From assembly GCA_903834675.1 (NCBI GenBank), contig CAILKC010000209.1, positions 1-13,525 on the forward strand: a DNA stretch of 13,525 nt. The letters are read 5' to 3'. The stretch is from an uncultured Victivallales bacterium (GTDB taxonomy: Bacteria > Verrucomicrobiota > Lentisphaeria > Oligosphaerales > JAFGRS01). The stretch's first letter is position 1. Every line of letters begins with the position of its first letter. This document shows, in pieces, positions 8,266-13,525 of the stretch. The translations under genes were made by a program, and so were the position numbers. The notes under the pieces are model-generated. The model had not been told where the DNA came from. It searched no databases and saw only the letters and a list, made by a program, of their open reading frames with translations.

Positions 8266-8294
8266 TTGCATCCGCGAACGGGTGGCCCTATACT
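8266..8294 (+). promoter_or_regulatory. Candidate promoter for the zinc-ribbon gene
   Basis: TTGCAT (8266-8271), 17 bp of spacing, then TATACT (8289-8294), five of six with the -10 consensus. It lies in the 226-bp divergent spacer, about 70 bp before the start at 8362. A short palindrome GGCGC-CA-GCGCC (8253-8264) directly abuts the -35 box and could be an operator. The -35 match is weak. I see no equally good promoter facing the aldolase gene. Confidence 0.4.
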
Positions 8295-8361
8295 CTCGCG
8301 CAGACGGCGGCCGGGGCGTCGGCCAGGTAAGCCAATGTCGGCCCGTTACGGAGGCGAATCT

Positions 8362-9009
8362 ATGAGCGAAATCCAGTTCAGTGACAACTTCACGGACCAT
8401 TCCGTCCACTCCGGCCCCAACGCCGGATTCCAGTTCGACTTCCACTGCGAGCGCTGCCGCGATGCCTGGCGCTCGGAGTTTGTGGCCTACCGCAGCGGCC
8501 AGGTCTCGAGCTGGATGGGAAAGGCGGCAGGGATGCTGGGCGGCGTGCTGGGCCACGCGAGCGAGGCGGCGGGGGGCCTCGCCGAAGCGGGTTACGGCAA
8601 AGCCCACGACCGGGCCTTTGTGGCCGCCGTCGAACAGGCCAAGAAGCACTTCCACCGCTGCGCCCAGTGCATGCAGTACGTCTGCGACCGTTGCTGGGGC
8701 AAGGACAAGGGCTTGTGCTTTAACTGTGCGCCCGATGTGGAGGTCGCCATCGAGGCGGCCCGCGCCGAGGGCGAACGCCAGGCCGCGTCCGAGCGGGCTG
8801 CCGCCGAGGGCGCCAAACGAGCCGGAAAGCAGGACGTTCAGCGCGACCGGCAGCTCGTCTGCCCAAAGTGCAATGCGGAGACGCACGGCGCCAAGTTCTG
8901 CCCGGAGTGCGGCGAAAAGCTGGCGGTCGAATCGCAGTGCCCGAAGTGCTCGGCTAAGCTCTCGCCAGGGACGAAGTTCTGCCCGGAGTGCGGGGCAAAA
9001 CTGAGTTGA
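8362..9009 (+). CDS. Zinc-ribbon protein of unknown function, 16 cysteines
   Basis: A 215-residue soluble protein with no signal peptide. Cysteines fall in pairs: C29/C32 (CERC), then C100/C103, C108/C111 and C119/C122 in a treble-clef-like cluster, then two near-identical C-terminal zinc ribbons C167/C170/C180/C183 and C193/C196/C207/C210 (CPKC and FCPECG repeated). Between the first pair and the central cluster is a glycine/alanine-rich stretch (about 47-75), and an alanine/charged helix (about 123-163) links to the double ribbon. The N-terminus resembles a family of conserved uncharacterised zinc-ribbon proteins. A strong GGAGG (8350-8354) seven bases before the ATG fixes the start. The double ribbon suggests a protein- or nucleic-acid-binding role, but no function can be assigned. 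Its location between sugar genes gives no clear clue. Confidence 0.85.
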   Translation: MSEIQFSDNFTDHSVHSGPNAGFQFDFHCERCRDAWRSEFVAYRSGQVSSWMGKAAGMLGGVLGHASEAAGGLAEAGYGKAHDRAFVAAVEQAKKHFHRCAQCMQYVCDRCWGKDKGLCFNCAPDVEVAIEAARAEGERQAASERAAAEGAKRAGKQDVQRDRQLVCPKCNAETHGAKFCPECGEKLAVESQCPKCSAKLSPGTKFCPECGAKLS

Positions 9010-9033
9010 GGCCGAGGCCAGGGGGCCAGGCAC

Positions 9034-9057
9034 GGGCGAGAGGCGTCACTCTCGCCC
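9034..9057. terminator. Perfect 9-bp hairpin between convergent genes
   Basis: GGGCGAGAG (9034-9042) and CTCTCGCCC (9049-9057) are perfectly complementary around the 6-nt loop GCGTCA. It lies in the 94-bp gap between the converging zinc-ribbon and SGNH genes, where a two-way terminator is expected. There is no T-tract on either side, so it may act with other factors or only protect mRNA 3' ends. Confidence 0.5.
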
Positions 9058-9103
9058 TGAATGGGCCGGGGCCGATCCGAGAGCTGATTGCCGGCACAAC
9101 TCT

Positions 9104-9796
9104 TCACTGGCCATCGGCAGGCCAGAAGGCGCGCACCGTGCGTTCCCACTCGTCGGCCATGAGCTGGTGGCCACGGTAGGTCGGATGCACGCTGTCCCAG
9201 ATCCAGTAGTCTGTCGGCGCCTGCTTGGCAGCCTCGTCGAAGACGCGCTGGTAGCGCACCAGTGCCGCACCGTGCTGCGTGGCCAGCCGGGCCACGATCT
9301 CCTGCCGTTTCCGGATGCCTTCGTCGAGGCTCCCGGTCGGTTTCACGAAGGGCTCCCCCAGCACCAACTTGAGCCGCGGATTAGCCGCCTTCGCCGCGCG
9401 GATGAGCCGGTCATAGACCTGCTCGTACTGCTCGAGTCCGACGCCCCTGCCGTTGTCGTTGACGCCGATCAGGATGCTGAGCACGTCAGGCTTCAGATCA
9501 AGGGTATCCTGCTGCCAGCGCTTCTCCAGGTCGAGCACGGTGTTGCCGCTGACCCCCCGGTTGCTGAAGTCGAGCTGCGCCGCGGGGAAGGCGGCGCCGT
9601 GCCGCGCCGCGATAATGAAGACGTAGCCGTGGCCCAGGATGTGATTCGGATCCGCACTGCGCCCGCGATTGCCATCGGTGATCGAATCGCCCTGAAACAG
9701 AATACGGGCGTTGGGTGAGAACGCCGCGAGGGGCTCGAGGGCGTACAGTCCGACCAACGGCACCAGGAGCGGGGCGCTGAAGAGGATGTGCTTCAT
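9104..9796 (-). CDS. Secreted SGNH/GDSL-type esterase
   Basis: A 230-residue SGNH-fold hydrolase. Residues 1 to about 25 are a hydrophobic signal sequence, so export is expected. Block I is GDSITDG with catalytic S38 (residues 36-42); block II is NRGVSGNT with G84/N85 supplying oxyanion-hole contacts; block III is GVND at 111-114; block V is DSVH with D201 and H204 completing the triad. The length is typical for the family. Such enzymes often remove acetyl or acyl groups from polysaccharides, which fits the secreted glycosidase and oxidoreductase genes nearby, but the substrate is not visible. Its ATG overlaps the TGA of an upstream small ORF (ATGA), suggesting translational coupling; its own upstream AGGA is about 12 bases away and weak, in line with coupling. 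Confidence 0.88.
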   Translation of the reverse strand: MKHILFSAPLLVPLVGLYALEPLAAFSPNARILFQGDSITDGNRGRSADPNHILGHGYVFIIAARHGAAFPAAQLDFSNRGVSGNTVLDLEKRWQQDTLDLKPDVLSILIGVNDNGRGVGLEQYEQVYDRLIRAAKAANPRLKLVLGEPFVKPTGSLDEGIRKRQEIVARLATQHGAALVRYQRVFDEAAKQAPTDYWIWDSVHPTYRGHQLMADEWERTVRAFWPADGQ

Positions 9797-9954
9797 GGGC
9801 GAAAGGGTTCCTGTGGCGGATTGCCGGGCAAAAGCGGCCGCAATCCCAACTGCGCGTAGCTGAACTCGCGACTGAGCAGACCGGGCTGCCCGGCGGCAAG
9901 CCCGAGCGCCGGCACGGCCAGGCTGGTGAGGACATGGATGCAGGCAGGTCGCAT
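9793..9954 (-). CDS. Small exported ORF coupled to the SGNH esterase (hypothetical)
   Basis: A 53-codon reading frame starting MRPACIHVLTSLAVPALG, with the look of a short signal peptide followed by about 30 residues ending PPQEPFRP. A good GGAGAG lies six bases before the ATG at 9954, and the TGA overlaps the ATG of the esterase gene by four bases (ATGA), the classic arrangement of coupled genes. No family is recognised. It may be a leader peptide, a small exported protein, or the eroded remnant of a larger gene whose 5' part was lost next to the repeat element. The frame stays open further upstream but there reads through repeat sequence, so the start at 9954 is preferred. Confidence 0.4.
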   Translation of the reverse strand: MRPACIHVLTSLAVPALGLAAGQPGLLSREFSYAQLGLRPLLPGNPPQEPFRP

Positions 9955-9965
9955 GCGACGCTCTC

Positions 9966-10004
9966 CACGACGTCCCACCGGTTCACGCCCAGGCCGACGT
10001 CGTG
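9966..10004. repeat. 9-bp perfect inverted repeat upstream of the small ORF
   Basis: CACGACGTC (9966-9974) and GACGTCGTG (9996-10004) are perfect inverted copies separated by 21 bases. They lie just upstream of the small ORF/esterase pair on the minus strand, partly over its ribosome-binding region. This could be an operator dyad or an mRNA leader hairpin that hides the ribosome site. Function is inferred from position only. From here to 10116 I see no convincing gene. Confidence 0.45.
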
Positions 10005-10116
10005 CCCCACTGTACACCCACGACCGCGTCCGGAGGAGTCGCGGCACCCGCAGCACCGCTGCCCGCAGTTGCGGTCGCCGCGGCGGACGGCCACTACGCG
10101 ACCCCGCCCCAGTCCA

Positions 10117-10293
10117 AGCCAAAGCGGTGTCAAGCCACCGCAGTCCAAAGCTTGGCCTGCTGGCCGGCGCGGTACTGAGACCCGGCGCGGTACTGAGACC
10201 CGGCGCAGCCGGGGCTCTTTGGACTGCCTGCGGCTTGACGCAGCTTTTCCCTTCCGCCGGCGCGGTACTGAGACCCGGCTTGGCCGACTGGCC
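10117..10293 (+). repeat. Left REP-like repeat block
   Basis: It contains the core GGCGCGGTACTGAGACCCGG at 10166-10185, 10184-10203 and 10259-10278; the first two overlap with an 18-bp period. A GGCC-N4-GGCC palindrome precedes the first core (10154-10165) and follows the last (10282-10293). The outer inverted arms are at 10129-10150 and 10217-10239. The final 35-bp unit (10259-10293) runs into the transposase coding sequence, covering its TTG start and first codons. Confidence 0.85.
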
Positions 10294-10822
10294 GCGCGCC
10301 CCGCCGCACCGGCTCTTTGAGCCTGGCGCGTACTTCGTGACGGCCAGTACTCTGCACAAGGAACGGGTCTTCCGCGGGGCAGATCGCCTGGAACAGGTGC
10401 AAGACCTTCTGCTGACCACCCTCCAGGAGTACGGCTGGCGTGTCCAGGCTTGGGCTGTATTCGCGAACCACTACCATTTCGTCGCTCTGTCGCCGGCCGA
10501 CGCAGGCCCCTTGGTGGCGGCCCTATCGAAGGTCCACACCCTCACCGCCGCTGAGGTCAACCGTCAGGACGGCACCGACGGCCGCCAGGTGTGGTTCCAG
10601 TTCCGGGACACGGCGCTAACCTACCGAGTCTCATACTTTGCCCGACTGCGGTACGTCCACGAGAACGCCATGCACCACGGCCTGGTGGGCCAAGCCTGTG
10701 ACTACCCGTGGTGTTCGGCCGGCTGGCTGGAGCAACGGGCCGACCCGACCTTCCGCAAGATGCTGGGGAGCTTCAGGATCGACAGGCTCAGTGTCGCAGA
10801 TGACTTCGACCTCAGAGGATAG
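10280..10822 (+). CDS. REP-associated tyrosine transposase (RAYT, Y1_Tnp / IS200-like)
   Basis: A 180-residue transposase of the HUH/Y1 superfamily. It opens with the usual LFEPGAYFVTAST strand, carries the HUH motif as H64-Y-H66 (NHYHF), and continues with VWFQFRDT at 104-111 and the helix SYFARLRYVHENA (118-130), ending with YPWCS and a SFRIDRLSVADDF tail seen in one RAYT subgroup. The catalytic tyrosine is expected in the 115-125 region (Y115, Y119 or Y125). R109 stands where, from memory, relatives usually have tryptophan (WDT), which may matter for activity. No ATG lies in a plausible position; TTG at 10280, starting LADWPRAPPHRLF, matches where homologues begin. Only a weak GAGA precedes it. 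Such proteins cut and rejoin single-stranded DNA at REP hairpins; the flanking repeats are the likely substrate. The frame is intact. Confidence 0.85.
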   Translation: MADWPRAPPHRLFEPGAYFVTASTLHKERVFRGADRLEQVQDLLLTTLQEYGWRVQAWAVFANHYHFVALSPADAGPLVAALSKVHTLTAAEVNRQDGTDGRQVWFQFRDTALTYRVSYFARLRYVHENAMHHGLVGQACDYPWCSAGWLEQRADPTFRKMLGSFRIDRLSVADDFDLRG

Positions 10823-11070
10823 CCAAAGCGGTGTCAAGCCACCGACAGTCCAAAGCTTGGCCTGTCGGCCGGCGCGGTACTGAGACTCGACCCGGCCGAC
10901 TGGCCGACGCGGTACTGAGACCCGGCGTGGCCTGTCGGCCGGCGCGGTACTGAGACCCGGCGCAGGCGGGGCTCTTTGGACTGCCTGCGGCTTGACGCAG
11001 CTTTCCCCTTCCGCCGGCGCGGTACTGAGACCCGGCGTGGCCTGTCCGCCGACGCGGTACCGAGACTCGA
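10821..11070 (+). repeat. Right REP-like repeat block
   Basis: It holds five core units at 10871-10890, 10906-10925, 10941-10960, 11016-11035 and 11051-11070. The first three start exactly 35 bp apart, as do the last two. Units at 10871 and 11051 end in GACTCGA in place of GACCCGG. Palindromes GGCC-N4-GGCC occur at 10859-10870, 10894-10905 and 10929-10940, with a variant at 11039-11050. The outer inverted arms are at 10833-10855 and 10974-10996. The block starts one base into the transposase TAG stop codon. Relative to the left block it carries an extra segment of about 70 bp with added units, a sign of tandem expansion. From 11071 to 11158 I see no gene or clear motif. Confidence 0.85.
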
Positions 11071-11158
11071 TCCGGCCTGCCGACCAGCGCAGTTAGCGGT
11101 AAACGACACGCCCGCCCCCCGCCGCGGTCGAGGAACGCGACTCAATGACAAGCGCCCG

Positions 11159-13177
11159 TCACTTCCGCCGCAGGGTCACGAAGACGGCGCTGTGGGGCGG
11201 GAGGTCGCCGGTCAACGTCTCTCCGGCCAGTTGCAGGGGCAACTCGCGGACGAAGTCCTCCTTGCGTTCCAACAGCGGCTTGGCGTCGGGATCAGCACTG
11301 GACAGACAGACGGCGCTGACCGTCGCGGCCGGAAAGTTGCGCAGGGCCAGGCTGAGCGCTGCCGTCTTGTCCCAGGAGCCATTGGCCAGCACCAGGTAGA
11401 GTTCCTTGCCATCCGCCGCCAACGTCGCCAGCAGCGGCGTCAGCGGGCCGGCAAAAGCGCCCGCTTGGGTGAGTGGGGCATCGCCGGTCGCCGGGGTGTA
11501 GTATGGCGCCGTGCCCTCGGTCGCGAGGACCTGCGAGCCGATGTGCCGGTTGAAGTAGTAGTAGAGCCAGTAGATCATGAAGCGCTGCGTCGGCTTCTCC
11601 TGGGCCAGCACGCCGAAACCCTGGTTGTTGATCTTGCTGAGCATCTGCCAGGAGCTGGCGCCCCGCAGCATCCCCTCGCGGGCATAGTAGATCAGCCGCA
11701 CGGCGCGGTGCAGGGTGCCGAAGATGTTGGCGTTGCGGTCCACGGAATCGGCCACTTCGCCGTTGGGTCCACCGCTATGCACGCCCCACTCGGTGTCGAA
11801 CTGGTAGACCTCGCGGCCAGGGTTGTAGGCCTTGATCAGGGCGTTGACCCGCAGGATGTGGTCCAGGGTGGCGTAATTGTCGGTCAGCACGGCCACCTCA
11901 AACTTGCGGCGGTGGATCTCCCATGCCCGCGCATAGTAGTGTCCGACCACGAAGTCGTAGCTACCGGCGGCTTCCTTGAGCAGGAGGTTTCCCCAGTTCT
12001 GGCTGTCGGAGATGGCCAGGCCGACCTGGCAGCCCGGCTGGGCTTGGCGCAGCGCGGCGCTCACCGCTCGCACGTGGACCAGGTACTCCTCGGGTGTCTT
12101 GAAGGCGGAATCGCCCTTGGTGATGTAGGGCTCGTTGGCGATCTCCCAGCGGGTGAAGCCGTAGCCCTTCTGCCGGGCATAGGCCGCCGCCTTGCCCCAG
12201 ACCTCCGGCGGCAGCTTGCTGGTGGCCCCCTGGGTCTCCAGTTCCAACGGCGTCTGAGCCGCCGGGATGCCCATCTTACTCACCAGCTCGGCGGCACGGT
12301 CGAGAGCGCCTTCCAGGCCAAAGGGCTCATCGCCGACGGCATAGAAGCGGGTCATGGGCAGACGCAGGTCGCGAATGGCCTGTTCCAACTCGGGGGCGAG
12401 GGTGTACTTGCCCTGTCGGTCGTAGGGCTGCCCGGTCCAGCCGCAGACCCGGTGGAAGGAGACGCCGCCGACCTCGCGGGTGGCCGGCCCCAGCACCTTC
12501 CCGGCATCGATGGTGACCTCGAGACGGTCGCCCGGAGTCAGCCGGTGGTTCAGTGGCTCGTAGGTCAAGCGGCTCTCGTCGACCAGCCGACCCGTGCGCG
12601 GCGAAGGCGAGGCGGTGACGACCACGTCGTCAATCCAGAGCGTCCTTTCCAGGGCCCTGTCCGTGCTGGGGAAGAAGGTCAGCAGCAGGTAGCGGCTGCG
12701 GTCCGCAAAGAAGTCCCAGCCCTCGTCGATGCTGAAACGGAACTCGCGCCAGTCGGCGCCGACCTCGAGGGCACGGCTGCCGGGCGACGGCGCATCCGCG
12801 AAGGGTTTGACGCTGGTGTAGGCGGTCCACTGGAACTGCGACGTCCCCGGCTTGTCCGTGCGCGCCCAGAAGCTGACTTCGTAGCGCTGGCCCGCCTGGG
12901 TCTGAACGGCTCGCTCCGGGGCGGAAACGACGTAGCCGGCGGTGTTGGCCGGGTGATGGAGGCGGAAGCCGGCCTGGCCGCCGTGGGGGTTCGTGGTGTC
13001 GCGGCTGTAGTTGGCTGGATTCTTGTAGGCTTCGGCGCCCCACATGGTCCAGCCCGGTGGTGGCGCTCCCGGCGCCCCCACCAGCTCAAAGTCGCCATTG
13101 TAGATCAGGTTCTCCGCGGCCTGCCCCGACAGCACCGTGGCCAGACTCAGGGCCGTTACAGCCATTCGCAGACGCAT
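11159..13177 (-). CDS. Secreted clan GH-A glycoside hydrolase (GH51/GH39-like) with N-terminal CBM
   Basis: A 672-residue exported glycosidase. Residues 1-21 form a signal peptide with likely cleavage near GQAA. NLIYNGDFE at 23-31 opens a CBM4/9-like jelly-roll domain (to about 190). A (beta/alpha)8 catalytic domain follows (about 215-560): WEIANEP places the acid/base glutamate at E349, and FDTEWG gives the probable nucleophile E463. The 114-residue spacing is close to that of GH51 and GH39 enzymes. The C-terminal 80-100 residues look like a beta-sandwich. An arabinofuranosidase- or xylosidase-like activity is plausible but not shown; the exact GH family needs a profile search. GGAGG lies eight bases before the ATG at 13177, fixing the start over the longer reading. 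The gene follows a second Gfo/Idh gene by 56 bp on the same strand, so the two are probably co-transcribed. Confidence 0.82.
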   Translation of the reverse strand: MRLRMAVTALSLATVLSGQAAENLIYNGDFELVGAPGAPPPGWTMWGAEAYKNPANYSRDTTNPHGGQAGFRLHHPANTAGYVVSAPERAVQTQAGQRYEVSFWARTDKPGTSQFQWTAYTSVKPFADAPSPGSRALEVGADWREFRFSIDEGWDFFADRSRYLLLTFFPSTDRALERTLWIDDVVVTASPSPRTGRLVDESRLTYEPLNHRLTPGDRLEVTIDAGKVLGPATREVGGVSFHRVCGWTGQPYDRQGKYTLAPELEQAIRDLRLPMTRFYAVGDEPFGLEGALDRAAELVSKMGIPAAQTPLELETQGATSKLPPEVWGKAAAYARQKGYGFTRWEIANEPYITKGDSAFKTPEEYLVHVRAVSAALRQAQPGCQVGLAISDSQNWGNLLLKEAAGSYDFVVGHYYARAWEIHRRKFEVAVLTDNYATLDHILRVNALIKAYNPGREVYQFDTEWGVHSGGPNGEVADSVDRNANIFGTLHRAVRLIYYAREGMLRGASSWQMLSKINNQGFGVLAQEKPTQRFMIYWLYYYFNRHIGSQVLATEGTAPYYTPATGDAPLTQAGAFAGPLTPLLATLAADGKELYLVLANGSWDKTAALSLALRNFPAATVSAVCLSSADPDAKPLLERKEDFVRELPLQLAGETLTGDLPPHSAVFVTLRRK

Positions 13178-13233
13178 TGCCGTTCCCTCCATTAGGTACG
13201 TGTGTATGCCGCCGGTGCCGTTCGCCCACGGCC

Positions 13234-13525
13234 TCACGCCGACGCCGGTTTGCGCCAGAGGTCGATGGGACGCAGGACCCCGGCTGGGCGGAAGGGCAAC
13301 ATGACCTTCTGACCTGTCCCGGCCGAATGATACGCAGCGTAGAGCACCTCTTGCACCAGGCGCCCGTCCTCACCCGTGGCCTGGGGCGTCTCCTTGCCGC
13401 GAACGCAGCGAGCGAAGTGGTGCATCTCCTGCGGGAAACCGTAGTTCCAGAGCTCCTCGAACACCGGATAGGTCCAGCCCTTGGTAGTGGGCGCCTTCTC
13501 GACCGCGTAACCGTAGCCAGGCTCG
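13234..13525 (-). CDS. Gfo/Idh/MocA family oxidoreductase, C-terminal part (runs off window)
   Basis: The last 97 codons of a gene entering from the right edge; the frame is open to the end of the window and no start is visible. The tail, with FPQEMHHFARCVRGKE and then GRLVQEVLYAAYHSAGTG followed by LPF, is the usual C-terminal helix and strand of bacterial Gfo/Idh sugar oxidoreductases. The NAD-binding domain lies outside the window, so export and cofactor motifs cannot be checked. It lies 56 bp upstream of the secreted GH-A gene on the same strand, suggesting a two-gene operon joining sugar oxidation to polysaccharide cleavage. Confidence 0.8.
   Translation of the reverse strand, partial: EPGYGYAVEKAPTTKGWTYPVFEELWNYGFPQEMHHFARCVRGKETPQATGEDGRLVQEVLYAAYHSAGTGQKVMLPFRPAGVLRPIDLWRKPASA

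Larger units (their letters stand above)
10117..11070 (+). mobile_element. REP/RAYT-type unit: transposase gene between long direct repeats
   Basis: A Y1-family transposase gene (10280-10822) is bracketed by two related repeat blocks, 10117-10293 and 10821-11070, in direct orientation. Both blocks open with the same segment (AGCCAAAGCGGTGTCAAGCC and onward). Both contain an outer inverted pair: GTCAAGCCACC...AGTCCAAAG and CTTTGGACTGCC...GGCTTGAC. Both carry several copies of the core GGCGCGGTACTGAGACCCGG. The layout matches REP-associated tyrosine transposases flanked by their REP/BIME-like sequences. The gene's start lies within the left block and its stop touches the right block, so gene and repeats appear to form one unit. 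I see no IS-style target duplication. Confidence 0.75.

Noticed and set aside
8251..8361. N-terminal extension of the zinc-ribbon frame
   Set aside because: It covers the candidate promoter and is arginine/proline-rich; GGAGG at 8350-8354 supports the start at 8362.
9498..10148. 216-residue minus-strand frame overlapping the esterase start
   Set aside because: It overlaps the well-supported esterase in another frame and has cysteine/arginine-rich, domain-free sequence.
9926..10279. Extension of the transposase frame upstream to an ATG at 9926
   Set aside because: It reads arginine-rich non-coding and repeat sequence. Homologous RAYT proteins, as remembered, begin near the LADWP segment at 10280.
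10976..13195. 739-residue plus-strand open frame opposite the GH-A gene
   Set aside because: It starts in the REP repeats and has no recognisable fold; the minus-strand frame has a signal peptide, CBM and NEP motif.

Overview
This is a GC-rich bacterial window with clear Shine-Dalgarno sites and long intergenic repeats. It is rich in secreted or exported carbohydrate-active proteins: a Tat-exported Gfo/Idh oxidoreductase, a DUF1080 (3-keto-disaccharide hydrolase) protein with F5/8C and HEAT modules, an SGNH esterase and a clan GH-A glycosidase. That repertoire is typical of Planctomycetota, Lentisphaerota, Armatimonadota or Hydrogenedentota. The phylum is an inference; there is no marker gene to settle it.

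Layout. Positions 1-240 hold non-coding repeats: a 58-bp direct repeat and three tandem 31-bp units, each carrying a 7-bp-stem hairpin. A candidate promoter (258-285) follows. A plus-strand pair comes next: a Tat-signal Gfo/Idh oxidoreductase (363-1670) and a 1465-residue probable lipoprotein (1733-6130) built as HEAT solenoid, two F5/8C domains and two DUF1080 domains. Convergent to it, on the minus strand, lies a bifunctional class II aldolase/short-chain dehydrogenase (6222-8135). A divergent spacer with a candidate promoter leads to a 16-cysteine zinc-ribbon protein (8362-9009). A perfect 9-bp hairpin separates that gene from a convergent SGNH/GDSL esterase (9104-9796, minus). The esterase is preceded by a possible 53-codon exported small ORF that overlaps it by ATGA.

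From 10117 to 11070 sits a REP/RAYT-type mobile unit. A Y1-type (HUH) transposase gene (10280-10822) lies between two long direct repeats made of 35-bp REP-like units. The transposase start codon and first codons lie inside the last left-hand repeat unit, and its TAG stop overlaps the first bases of the right-hand copy. The window closes with a minus-strand pair: the C-terminus of a second Gfo/Idh oxidoreductase (running off the right edge) followed by a secreted clan GH-A glycosidase with an N-terminal carbohydrate-binding module (11159-13177).

How the genes may work together (inference). The esterase and GH-A enzyme would deacylate and cleave plant- or algal-type polysaccharide outside the cytoplasm. 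The Gfo/Idh and DUF1080 proteins fit an oxidation-then-cleavage route through 3-keto-glycosides. The aldolase/dehydrogenase would process a sugar phosphate or deoxy-sugar product in the cytoplasm. The most unusual feature is the transposase-repeat unit, in which coding and repeat sequence are physically fused at both ends of the gene.
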